A DNA stretch of 32,016 nt from Caldithrix sp. (GTDB lineage: Bacteria; Zhuqueibacterota; Zhuqueibacteria; Oceanimicrobiales; Oceanimicrobiaceae), in contig SMXC01000319.1 in the NCBI GenBank assembly GCA_004356825.1, positions 1 through 32,016 of the forward strand. Reading direction: 5' to 3'. The notes beneath the pieces were generated by a model, which was not told the origin of the DNA, did no database searches, and saw nothing but the letters and a program-made list of their open reading frames with translations. The stretch's first letter is position 1, and each line of letters opens with the position of its first letter. The translations under genes were made by a program, and so were the position numbers. Positions 15,716 through 22,893 of this stretch are shown here, in pieces.

Positions 15716-16627
15716 CTAACCGACCAAAATTATGACTTTACATTTTTTTAGAAAATTTCGGGTCTTAGCAGCCGCGTGAATTAAAATCGCATCATTAGCG
15801 GATATAATAATATTTGAACTCAACGGGCCGGTTACCTGCACTCCGCGAACGACCAGCGGGTCCCTTCCTACTCTTCCACTTTTTAACGCCTGGCGCAAAT
15901 TATCATGATAATTAACGATGCCCAGTCTTGCAGCAACCTCAGGATCGACATAGCTGAGGCTATAGATTTCCTCGTTTGCTGAATTTACAACCGTCGGATT
16001 AAGGGTCGGTTTAAAATTCAACCCCCGTACATCGATGATCAAACCGGTAAAAGGTGTCCCTTTATTGGCGGTGAGCCCTTCACTCGGCACCATCAACTTT
16101 ATATCACCGGGAACGGTTTTACCTTCAGGCCAGAGTTGCAGACAGATTGGACATAGAGGCTCATCACTTATGATTAGCTGCTTATCATGGGTATCTTTCG
16201 GGAAAAGCAGGGGTAACAGGTTGCTGATAAGCGGCAATTCCACATCAATTTCGACCGACATATCAGACATCGACCGGGTATCCACAATCGTATATTTTTG
16301 TACAACCTGGCTGATATGAACCGTCGATAGCAATTTGTTTTCCAAAGCCTGCTTAACTTTCAAATGTGCGTCCAGGGGCAGTTCTTTGATTGCTTTGAAC
16401 AGATTTTCAACTGCTGCTGCTTTTGCTCGTTCTATCGCTGCAATACGTTGAGAAGCATCGGAGTCAGGTGGCAGGCTCGAGCTGCTTCCCGATGTAAGAA
16501 TTACCTGCCGGGACCAATCTACCGATGCTGTCGCATTAAGTTTTTGTACCAGAGGCTGTGCAACTCCAGAATCAACTAACAGAACCAGAGTTAATAGATT
16601 GACAATCAAAAACTTAGTAAAGGGCAT
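15716..16627 (-). CDS. Secreted FlgT-N/LPP20-like protein
   Basis: A 303-residue exported protein with a signal peptide (1 to about 23, ending SGVAQ). The segment ATASVDWSRQVILTSGSSS, then IAAIERAKAAAVENLFKAI, resembles the FlgT N-terminal/LPP20 domain (a strand and a helix of AxxxAxxxA type). The C-terminal half has TGLIIDVRGLNFKPTLNPTV, EEIYSLSYVDPEVAARLGI, DPLVVRGVQVTGP and ends FLKKCKVIILVG, a block I recall from uncharacterised proteins of Deltaproteobacteria-type genomes. Two cysteines form a CPIC motif in the middle. No flagellar genes are visible. Both it and the CsgG-like gene downstream encode envelope proteins with FlgT-like pieces, suggesting a shared envelope role (inference). 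Confidence 0.7.
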   Translation of the reverse strand: MPFTKFLIVNLLTLVLLVDSGVAQPLVQKLNATASVDWSRQVILTSGSSSSLPPDSDASQRIAAIERAKAAAVENLFKAIKELPLDAHLKVKQALENKLLSTVHISQVVQKYTIVDTRSMSDMSVEIDVELPLISNLLPLLFPKDTHDKQLIISDEPLCPICLQLWPEGKTVPGDIKLMVPSEGLTANKGTPFTGLIIDVRGLNFKPTLNPTVVNSANEEIYSLSYVDPEVAARLGIVNYHDNLRQALKSGRVGRDPLVVRGVQVTGPLSSNIIISANDAILIHAAAKTRNFLKKCKVIILVG

Positions 16628-16899
16628 AAACGCCTCATGAAAAAATAAACCTTTAATCTATTTTGTCGGCGTGCAATTTGGATGCGAAAGTATTAAACAA
16701 AATCTGACTAATATAATCACAAAAAAAAAAATACGCAACCCTTTAATATGATTTATCAACTCAGGCGAAAAGGTTCTCGAATCTTTAGCCCTACACAACA
16801 TTCGAAAGATTCCTTGAAGCTCAAGCTAAATACCTATCTAACGTCAGTTCGGTGTAAGGAATAAAATGAGGAACAAAGACCAAAAACGATCCGTCCAAT

Positions 16900-16975
16900 G
16901 TCATTCATGCGGATTGTAGGCAGGAATCTTCTCGCTATTACAACTAGATTCCGGCTTAAAGATTGCCGGAATGAC
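16900..16975. repeat. REPIN-like inverted repeat pair
   Basis: Two 29-base arms (16900-16928, beginning GTCATTC and ending GGAATC; 16947-16975, beginning GATTCC and ending GAATGAC) are imperfect reverse complements separated by 18 bases. The right arm itself contains ATTCCGGC/GCCGGAAT. GTCATTC...GAATGAC units with an inner palindrome are typical of REP/REPIN elements dispersed between genes. Confidence 0.65.
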
Positions 16976-17578
16976 GGTATCTGTAATTTTTTGGCCTTCG
17001 ATTTCTTAAATCGAACTCAGGTTATCCAGGCGATCGGAGGCGAAAACTACAGTTGCTCCGCCCCTGGCGGGACAGCGTATCGACAGCCCCAATCCGCCTC
17101 CCTGACCTGAATGGATGGTGAGCGAGCGGCGCCCGCTAAAGTATTGTGCCTCATGCGGCGGTCGGAGAAAGCCGCCGTGGTGATGCAAGGCAAAGCGGCC
17201 TATGCGGGTCCTCAAACATTCCATACACAACCTCGCGGATGTTAGCGCAACTATACAGTCGACCCGGTGTTTTTGCGTCTGGACTCAAAAATAACTTGCT
17301 TTTGGGGTGGGGAAAACGTATTGTAAAAGGAATTGTAAACAATCCTGCAGTTCCTAGCCATAATAGTGAAGCTATGGCTACCTTCGGCCTTACCAAAAGC
17401 CATCGTGCACCGCTTTACGAACGACCGCACCAAAAAGATTATTTTCAAAGCTTAAAATGAGGGTAGAGATTATTCGGCTTGGCTGATTTATCAGATGCCC
17501 GATTTTTCGCAATGCCAATCTTAGGTTTGTGACTTCGAAACAGTACATCTTGTCTTGACAGTACGATTGTCGATAAGG

Positions 17579-17607
17579 TTGACGCGGAAGGCGCAAGGTT
17601 TGATAAT
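17579..17607 (+). promoter_or_regulatory. Probable promoter of the inositol operon
   Basis: TTGACG (17579-17584), a 17-base spacer and GATAAT (17602-17607) lie 34 bases before the first TTG start of the bifunctional gene. Boxes match the sigma-70 consensus at five of six positions each. Confidence 0.55.
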
Positions 17608-17641
17608 TATGATTTCTAATTTATAGAAAGAGAGAACACAT

Positions 17642-19072
17642 TTGAAAGAATTAAACTTTTTAGAGAAGGACCTGGAGGTAAATTTGACAGACGGTAGGTT
17701 TGGTTCGGTAAAAATAATTGCCGAGAACTTCCTAGCTGATGATTCACCCAGATTTCCTACAATGGCCGTAATATTAGCAGCCGGAAGAGGAAGAAGACAA
17801 CAAAATAACGGTGTTTCCAAGCCTTTAATACCTTTGCTGGGACTAAGTCTGATCGAAAGGATCATTTTGACAACTAAAAAATCAGGTATTAAAAAGTTTC
17901 TAATTGTTCTTGGTTACAATGGCGAAAAGATCAGAAATTACTTAGGGAACGGACACAAACTTGGGGTAAGAATAGATTACGTTTTAAATGACGAGTGGGA
18001 AAAGGGCAATGGTATATCCGTTCTTAAAGCAAGAGATTTGGTGCCGCATTCATTTATCCTCTTAATGGCCGATCACTTGTTTGATTATGAAATTTTGACC
18101 GAGCTGCGAGAAATCAGTTTAGAAAGGGATGAATGTCTTCTTTGTATCGATCGCAACCATCATAAATATTTGGATGTCCACGACGCCACAAAAGTGGTCA
18201 TAAGAGACGGTAAAATTACAGCTATCGAGAAACAACTGAGCGAGTATAATGGCATTGATACAGGTATCTTTCTATGCACGCCGGCTATTTTTGATGCACT
18301 TGATGAAAGTATTGCCAACGGCAACGATGCTCTTTCCGGTGCCATCAGAATTTTAGCCAATTCCGGTAAAATGAGAGGATTGGATATTTCTGATAAATAC
18401 TGGATCGACGTGGATCACGATAAAGCCTTAAAAAACGCCAAATCATTATTGCTGGAACAATTAGCAAAAGACACAGACGGTCCAATATCTAAGATCTGTA
18501 ACAGGCCTTTTTCTACAAGAATTTCTGCATTTCTTGTCAAAACCCGCATCACTCCAAACCGAATTTCATTACTAAGTTTCATAACTGGCGTTTTTGCCGC
18601 TTTGTTTTTTTGTGCCGGAGAGTATCTCTATTTAGTCATCGGTGGCATTTTGGCTCAGTTTTCCTCCATCATTGATGGTTGTGATGGGGAAATTGCGCGA
18701 TTGAAATTTAAGCAGACTCAATATGGCGGCTGGTTTGATGCCGTTTTAGATAGATATGCAGATGCTCTAATTATTTTCGGTATGGTTCAAGGTCATTGGC
18801 TCTTGAATCATGACATTTTGATTTGGACGGTCGGTTTTGCTGCCCTCATGGGTACGTTTTTGAATAGCTATACCTCAGACAAATATGATTCACTTTTCAG
18901 AAAGAATATATCGAGCAAAATTCAAATAAGAATCGGGAGAGATATGCGTTTACTTCTCATCTTCATAGGTGCATTGAGCAATCAGATTTTACTTGTACTA
19001 GCAATCTTAGCCATTATCACTAATGTCGAATCTATCCGAAGGTTAGTCGTGTTGAGACCCAAGTATGTTTGA
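17642..19072 (+). CDS. Bifunctional inositol-1-P cytidylyltransferase / DIPP synthase-like protein
   Basis: A two-domain enzyme of 476 residues. Residues 41-270 are a sugar nucleotidyltransferase: MAVILAAGRGRR, SKPLIPLLG, EWEKGNGISVLKA, FILLMADH, GIDTGIFLC and YWIDVDHD. Residues 280-476 are a membrane CDP-alcohol phosphotransferase with the full D-x2-D-G-x2-A-R-x8-G-x3-D-x3-D signature (IDGCDGEIAR then GGWFDAVLD). The order and motifs (STRISAFLV, QFSSIIDGCDGE, SYTSDKY) closely resemble the IPCT/DIPPS fusion of Archaeoglobus, which makes CDP-inositol and then phospho-di-myo-inositol-phosphate, a solute of hyperthermophiles. The true product here is unproven and could be an inositol lipid. Start choice is uncertain: TTG 17642, TTG 17684 (behind GGAGG) or ATG 17762 (no Shine-Dalgarno). 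It overlaps the next gene by 8 bases. Confidence 0.88.
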   Translation: MKELNFLEKDLEVNLTDGRFGSVKIIAENFLADDSPRFPTMAVILAAGRGRRQQNNGVSKPLIPLLGLSLIERIILTTKKSGIKKFLIVLGYNGEKIRNYLGNGHKLGVRIDYVLNDEWEKGNGISVLKARDLVPHSFILLMADHLFDYEILTELREISLERDECLLCIDRNHHKYLDVHDATKVVIRDGKITAIEKQLSEYNGIDTGIFLCTPAIFDALDESIANGNDALSGAIRILANSGKMRGLDISDKYWIDVDHDKALKNAKSLLLEQLAKDTDGPISKICNRPFSTRISAFLVKTRITPNRISLLSFITGVFAALFFCAGEYLYLVIGGILAQFSSIIDGCDGEIARLKFKQTQYGGWFDAVLDRYADALIIFGMVQGHWLLNHDILIWTVGFAALMGTFLNSYTSDKYDSLFRKNISSKIQIRIGRDMRLLLIFIGALSNQILLVLAILAIITNVESIRRLVVLRPKYV

Positions 19073-19676
19073 AAGCATTGAAGCAGAAATTGAAAGGATC
19101 ATTTCCAAATCGGAAGTCCCGGAAGATTCAATACATTCCAAGAATACCAGAGAATGGCTTTTAAAACTAAAACCTGAAGCGGATATGGCGCTGCAAATTG
19201 CAGCACTGGGACACGATATAGAAAGAAGTCTTAAGGAAGGGAAGACCCAGCGCCAGAATTATGCAGACTATAACGAGTTTAAGAAAGCCCATTCCAGAAA
19301 AAGTGCAAAAGTACTCTGTGAGATGCTGTTAAAATATGACATCAACCAAACCATAATTGACAAAATAAATAAATTGGTTATTTGTCACGAGTTCGGCGGA
19401 AATCCGGAAGCAAATACCTTAAAAGATGCAGACAGCATTTCATACTTTGATGTAAATTTACCTTTCTATTTTCAAAGAAATTCCGAGATGGAAACTATCT
19501 TTAGAATGAATTGGGGATATCAAAGATTATCCCCAAATGCCAAATCCATCGTTAGAAGTTTCTGTTATGAAAATGTGGTTCTGCAGGCATTATTTCAACA
19601 GATTGTCCTGCAATCTCAAAACGAGCCAGCCCAATCATCAGCGGTTAAATATTCTGATCCAAGTATATTATTTTAA
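19065..19676 (+). CDS. HD-type/DUF4202-like protein
   Basis: A 203-residue soluble protein. Helical spacing of His24, His50-Asp51 (IAALGHDIERS), His76 (KKAHSRKSAKVL), His108 (VICHEFGG) and Asp121/Asp123 (LKDADSISYFD) resembles the metal-binding set of HD-domain phosphohydrolases. The surrounding sequence recalls DUF4202 (REWLLKLKPEADMALQIAA, then a helix with a second His). No reaction is known for DUF4202. Its ATG lies inside the last codons of the upstream enzyme gene (8-base overlap), so translation is coupled and the products probably work together. A phosphatase acting on the phosphorylated inositol product is an attractive but untested role. Confidence 0.75.
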   Translation: MFESIEAEIERIISKSEVPEDSIHSKNTREWLLKLKPEADMALQIAALGHDIERSLKEGKTQRQNYADYNEFKKAHSRKSAKVLCEMLLKYDINQTIIDKINKLVICHEFGGNPEANTLKDADSISYFDVNLPFYFQRNSEMETIFRMNWGYQRLSPNAKSIVRSFCYENVVLQALFQQIVLQSQNEPAQSSAVKYSDPSILF

Positions 19677-19696
19677 AAGAACATTGAGGTGAAAAA

Positions 19697-20032
19697 TTGA
19701 ATGGAATAATGGAGAGCGTTGCAAATTCAATTTTTTTAGGAATTCAAATAAATGAAAAATTGCAGGATCAGCTCGATTCCAGCAAAGCATCAATGAAACA
19801 ATTCTTCGAAGAGAATAATCCCGAATATTTACAAATTATACAAATTGATTCGGATGAATACCTGGGCAAAATCTCTGCAAATTGTACCACCATGGAAACT
19901 TTAACAAATATTTCAATGAATGTAAAAACCATGCTCAAGATGATCTGTCCTAAGTTTATTTTTAGTGACAGTGCTCTAAAGGTTATTGCACTCAGCCCAC
20001 CATCAACAAAACCTTCCAGCTATGGTTACTGA
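19697..20032 (+). CDS. Unrecognised 111-aa protein of the inositol operon
   Basis: I do not recognise this protein. It starts with TTG behind GAGGTG (spacing 5), 20 bases after the HD-type gene, and is followed by a strong terminator, so it is the third and last gene of the unit. It has no signal peptide or membrane helix. The N-terminal half is helical and charged (INEKLQDQLDSSKASMKQFF); the middle reads like alternating strands (EYLQIIQIDSDEYLGKIS); a helix with NVKTMLKMICPKF follows, then an unstructured Ser/Pro tail. An in-frame ATG five codons in is an alternative start. The good ribosome site and position argue for a real gene. Confidence 0.65.
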   Translation: MNGIMESVANSIFLGIQINEKLQDQLDSSKASMKQFFEENNPEYLQIIQIDSDEYLGKISANCTTMETLTNISMNVKTMLKMICPKFIFSDSALKVIALSPPSTKPSSYGY

Positions 20033-20125
20033 GCCGTGATATGCAAAGATTGAAATGAATCCTCTTTTTGCTAAATAGCCTGGATTTCTCAACCACAAAC
20101 GCGGAGCAGGTCGATTAACAAACCA

Positions 20126-20155
20126 AAAAAGGCTTCCTATTACAGAAGCCTTTTT
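20126..20155. terminator. Bidirectional intrinsic terminator
   Basis: AAAAAGGCTTC and GAAGCCTTTTT form a perfect 11-bp stem around an eight-base loop, with T-runs on both strands. It ends the inositol operon on the plus strand and could stop minus-strand transcripts from the TPR remnant. Confidence 0.88.
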
Positions 20156-20167
20156 GATTGAAACTAT

Positions 20168-20647
20168 TTAAACTACCCGTTGAGCGAATGACGGGGGTCG
20201 AACCCGCGAAACCTTCGGCCTGGGAAGCCGAAAGACTAGGTCAGTCAGCTTCCCTTGTTTGACATTTCCTTGAGTTTTGCCAACCTCTTTTTTTGCGTCT
20301 ATCAAATCCGGCGGGTCTTCGTCGGCGTCTTTCCAGAGGTCGAGGAATTTCTCATAGTTCTGGATGGCGCGTTGAGGATCGCCTTTTTTATCGTATATTT
20401 TCCCAAGCAGATAAAAGCTATTAGGATAAATGTGTGCATGGAATTCACCGTAATAGTTTTGTGCGTTTTGGACTTCTCTAATTGCTTCTTCGAACACTCC
20501 TTTCTCAAAATAAAACTGAGCGATAAGGTAACTGCTAAAATCGCGCTGATACCAGCCACTCCTAGCGCCAAGAGTTTTATATAGCGATATCACCTTATCC
20601 CAGTTCCCCCTGGCGAAATTTACCCTGGCCTCAAGAAACTTGACCAC
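20168..20647 (-). pseudogene. C-terminal TPR remnant of a kinase-type gene, fused to tRNA sequence
   Basis: The open frame (GTG at 20647, no Shine-Dalgarno) encodes TPR helices: FARGNWDKVISLYKTLG, AQFYFEKGVFEEAIREV and FYLLGKIYDKKGDPQRAIQN, ending YEKFLDLWKDADEDPPDLID. The last block is familiar as the C-terminal end of Ser/Thr protein kinases with TPR repeats in FCB-type genomes. Its last 27 or so codons (from about TDLVFRLPRPK) are not TPR at all: they read through the tRNA-Gly fragment (20171-20231). Upstream, another frame reads DLSGEYAADEG just before the GTG, suggesting a frameshift. A matching kinase N terminus lies at 22766-22893 on the same strand. I take this as the 3' remnant of a broken gene. 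Confidence 0.75.
20171..20231 (-). repeat. Duplicated 3' half of tRNA-Gly (att-like direct repeat, copy 1)
   Basis: This stretch matches 23194-23252 over about 59 bases with a 2-base insertion and three substitutions. It covers the anticodon arm, T arm (GCGGGTTCGACCCCCGT), acceptor 3' strand (CATTCGC) and about 13 bases beyond the tRNA end. The 5' half of the tRNA is absent. A 3' tRNA half repeated some 3 kb downstream of the intact gene is what integration at a tRNA leaves behind. Confidence 0.8.
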
Positions 20648-20962
20648 CCTTCATCGGCAGCATATTCCCCGGAGAGGTCTATTGGACTTTTGTTAAGAAA
20701 ATTTACGTGGCATATTACTGGCTGACCTTGCCATCATCCCTCCCTAGGTATCTGTCCTATCTCATATAATTTTAGTGATTACGATAGCCATCGGCGGGTT
20801 AATACGCGATTCTTCAAATAAAAAATCTGAATAAAGTACCGAACTGATCTTTATGAGATATACCTTTATGCCGGTTTATTTTTCAAGACGGACAGAAAGT
20901 GAATTTGGAGACGATTTTCAATTGCGACATAAAATTGGCAAAAACTTTAACAACCAGAACAA
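20648..20962. other. 315 bases without a convincing gene
   Basis: AT-rich. The left 60 bases may continue the TPR remnant in another frame (minus strand, DLSGEYAADEG). A 32-codon frame from ATG 20868 ends in a TGA overlapping the response-regulator ATG, but it has no good ribosome site or recognisable motif. No terminator or clear promoter is visible. Confidence 0.5.
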
Positions 20963-21409
20963 ATGAGTCCTCCAAATGACAAAATTCAGGTTTTAGTCGC
21001 AGATGATGACCCGGATATTTTAGGATATTTCCGTGCAATAATTAGAGATCCGCGCTATGAACTTCATCTGGTTGCAAGCGGCGCACGTGCAATAGAAGAA
21101 GCGGAAAACAATAAAATAGATTTCGCGTTTTTGGATATAAACATGCCGGGTCTGAGTGGGATCAACAATAAAATCGACCTCGCGTTTTTGGATATCTACA
21201 TGCCGCAGATCGGTGGAATCGAAACTTTAGTCAAATGGAAGACAATACAATCTGAAACGCAAATCGTTATGATCTCCTCATACAGTGATGGGAACTTGGT
21301 TCGTGACGCAATTGAAAAAGGTTCCTATAGGTACCTTTTTAAACCGCTAAACAAAATGGATATCTTTTCCGTGATGGTGAAGACCTTGCTACACGCCCCC
21401 CCGCTTTGA
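20963..21409 (+). CDS. Response-regulator receiver protein with duplicated phospho-acceptor segment
   Basis: A stand-alone receiver domain of 148 residues. The acidic pair is in VLVADDDPD, the Ser/Thr position in IVMISSYS, and the conserved Lys in YLFKPLNK. Where one phospho-acceptor strand is expected there are two: NNKIDFAFLDINMPGLSGI is followed at once by NNKIDLAFLDIYMPQIGGI. Removing one 19-residue copy leaves about 129 residues, a normal receiver. The duplication is in frame and the DNA copies have diverged. There is no output domain and no histidine kinase beside it. No Shine-Dalgarno precedes the ATG. It lies inside the tRNA-Gly-flanked block and is the only plus-strand gene there. 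It may be functional, or a drifting relic. Confidence 0.8.
   Translation: MSPPNDKIQVLVADDDPDILGYFRAIIRDPRYELHLVASGARAIEEAENNKIDFAFLDINMPGLSGINNKIDLAFLDIYMPQIGGIETLVKWKTIQSETQIVMISSYSDGNLVRDAIEKGSYRYLFKPLNKMDIFSVMVKTLLHAPPL
21107..21220 (+). repeat. In-frame 57-bp tandem duplication inside the response regulator
   Basis: Bases 21107-21163 and 21164-21220 match at 45 of 57 positions by my count. Several differences are silent (ATA/ATC, GAT/GAC, GGG/GGA), while both copies keep FLDI-x-MP. Each unit spans the beta3 strand, the phospho-acceptor Asp and the following loop. Confidence 0.92.
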
Positions 21410-21750
21410 TAATTTCATTGACTTTTTTATAGCCTCAAAAAAACTGGAAAACGCATGCCTGAAAAGAATGTTTGCCATTTCTAGCTCCTTCAAGATTGTA
21501 CTGTATAGCACTATATTTTGCCAAAATTTCTTTAAGAATATCGCCTTAGAATTGAAGTCTAATTTGGTTATGGTTTATAAACCTCTGCCATCAACTCGAT
21601 TTTTTGTCGAGGTAACTTTTGTGGCGAATACAGTTTCGTTAAAGTTGCGTTAAAAATTTGAGTAAGCATGGGTAAATTTGAGAATACAAAGAAAGAAAAA
21701 ACACTCAAAAAGTGAGAGAATTTCTGCTATTTCTATTGAATTTAGCCTTG
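21410..21750. other. 340 bases without a convincing gene
   Basis: AT-rich. A 61-codon plus-strand frame has no ribosome site or motif. On the minus strand a 29-codon frame (21389-21478) has a fair AAGGAG site before its ATG (MANILFRHAF...), but it runs into the antisense of the response-regulator end and matches nothing I know. Confidence 0.45.
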
Positions 21751-21828
21751 TACGCCAGGGGGGACTCGAACCCACAAGCTTTGGCTCCGGAGGCCAACGC
21801 TGTCCTCTCTTTGCTACGCTATTGGCAT
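21751..21828 (-). pseudogene. Decayed tRNA-Arg(CCG)-like sequence
   Basis: The minus strand has an anticodon arm TTGGC-CTCCGGA-GCCAA (anticodon CCG), a five-base variable loop, a T arm GTGGG-TTCGAGT-CCCCC with one mismatch, and acceptor strand CTGGCGT. The 5' acceptor ATGCCAA still pairs mostly. The D arm region is about 22 bases and does not form a normal D stem or carry the usual AGTTGGT loop. The 3' half looks like a tRNA and the 5' half is eroded, so I call it a pseudo-tRNA. Confidence 0.6.
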
Positions 21829-21919
21829 AGATTAATAAGCAATGAAATTTTAAACCATCAATAGTCGATTTAGCGAAATAGGATTACTTTCGGGCTGCAA
21901 GATAAAAAGAGCCTCAATA

Positions 21920-22564
21920 TCAAAGTGGTGAAAATATTGAAAAACCTCTGAGTAGACGTTGTCCCTTTTGCAGCAGATATAGTGTTAATTCCATATAACT
22001 AGTAAGTGGGAAAAAAATTTCACACCGAGCAAGGAGCATATTCTTCTTTAGGATTGAGATAGACATTCCTGGATAGCCCTTTTCAGGCCCATCATCGAAC
22101 CATTCATTAAAATAAGCATTCAATTTATCGTCTACTTTAAGAAGCAAAAGAATCGCTGCCTGAGGTTCTGATTTTGGATTTACCCCTCCATCGTAGATTA
22201 GACTTTCATATAAGCCTTCTTTAACATAAAATTTGGGCCAAAAGAGATCCACTTCCCATCTCCCTAGTAGTTTTTTCATTTCAGTTGTTTTTTTATTATC
22301 ATCCTTCTCCATAAGCTCCTTTCGTAATTGAAGGATTCGATCCCTCTCTTTCTTGTTTAGTCCTTTGACAGAAGCAGTGGCAGTCCAGTAATATCCATTA
22401 GAAACATCAAAGCCCTCAATTTCCACAGCAGCAGCAAACATCTTACGATTTATAATCATCTCACCTTTTTCTGGAGTTACGAATCTAGCTCCATCTTGTT
22501 GTGCCAAGCACACATCAATCAATACTAAATTTAATAGACTCATTACAAGCAAACGCTCGTTCAT
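21920..22564 (-). CDS. Secreted hypothetical protein, 214 aa
   Basis: I do not recognise this protein. A signal peptide (residues 1-21, LLNLVLIDVCLAQQ) is followed by a mature part with WTATASVKGLNKKERDRILQ, charged helices, and RWEVDLFWPKFYVKEGLYES, then AAILLLLKVDDKLNAYFNEW. It lacks internal cysteine pairs or membrane helices beyond the signal. The ATG has a good ribosome site (CAGGAG, spacing 6). It is alone on its strand between the pseudo-tRNA and the kinase remnant, inside the tRNA-Gly-flanked block, and is probably cargo of that block. It looks intact. Confidence 0.65.
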   Translation of the reverse strand: MNERLLVMSLLNLVLIDVCLAQQDGARFVTPEKGEMIINRKMFAAAVEIEGFDVSNGYYWTATASVKGLNKKERDRILQLRKELMEKDDNKKTTEMKKLLGRWEVDLFWPKFYVKEGLYESLIYDGGVNPKSEPQAAILLLLKVDDKLNAYFNEWFDDGPEKGYPGMSISILKKNMLLARCEIFFPLTSYMELTLYLLQKGQRLLRGFSIFSPL

Positions 22565-22765
22565 CCTATCTCCTGTTTTACGACTATTACCGTTTCCAAC
22601 ACCATTTCTAAATCTGATGCTTTCTTTAGACGACTTGAGTTAGGACTTATAAAATGATTTGTCAAATTTATTATTAGTTTATTGATCTGACACACAAGCT
22701 AGTACAAGCTTCCCTTTTCTGAATCGAATTGCTTTTAGATTCTTTGCTAATTTATTTGTCCTCTT

Positions 22766-22893
22766 TCACCAGACTAATTTGATAGCAACTTCGCGTTTTG
22801 AGTTTGCTGTGCTCGGCTTTATACACCACACCCGTACCAGCTTCGCCGAGTTTTTCGAGGATTTTGTAATGTGGAGATTGCTTTACCGATCAT
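22766..22893 (-). pseudogene. N-terminal fragment of a Ser/Thr protein kinase, two frameshifts
   Basis: From ATG 22891-22893 the minus strand reads MIGKAIS; skipping one base it reads HYKILEKLGEAGTGVVYKAE followed by HSKLK; skipping one more it reads REVAIKLVW and a stop. This is the start of a bacterial Hanks-type kinase: the glycine-rich loop (consensus GEGGMGVVYKA; here the third Gly position is Ala) and the VAIK lysine. The rest of the kinase domain is gone. With the TPR remnant at 20168-20647 in the same orientation, it brackets about the length of one intact kinase-TPR gene. Confidence 0.8.

Larger units (their letters stand above)
16628..17641. other. 1-kb region without a convincing gene
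   Basis: No open frame here shows codon structure or recognisable motifs. The stretch holds a REPIN-like repeat (16900-16975), a GC-richer block (about 17030-17250) unlike its AT-rich surroundings, and the promoter of the inositol operon at its right end. The GC-richer block gives short frames on both strands that I cannot assign; it may be the residue of a lost or transferred gene. Confidence 0.6.

Noticed and set aside
17006-17230. Minus-strand frame with GGGLGLSI followed by ARGGATVVF, resembling a histidine-kinase ATP-binding end
   Set aside because: Only one short motif matches, the spacing is wrong, nothing kinase-like lies upstream, and the surrounding frame has no coding character. 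Probably chance in GC-rich sequence.
20868-20966. 32-codon frame overlapping the response-regulator start (ATGA)
   Set aside because: The overlap is suggestive, but there is no ribosome site, no recognisable motif and the region is low in coding signal.
21389-21478. 29-codon minus-strand frame with a fair AAGGAG site
   Set aside because: Antisense to the response-regulator end, no family match; too short to support alone.
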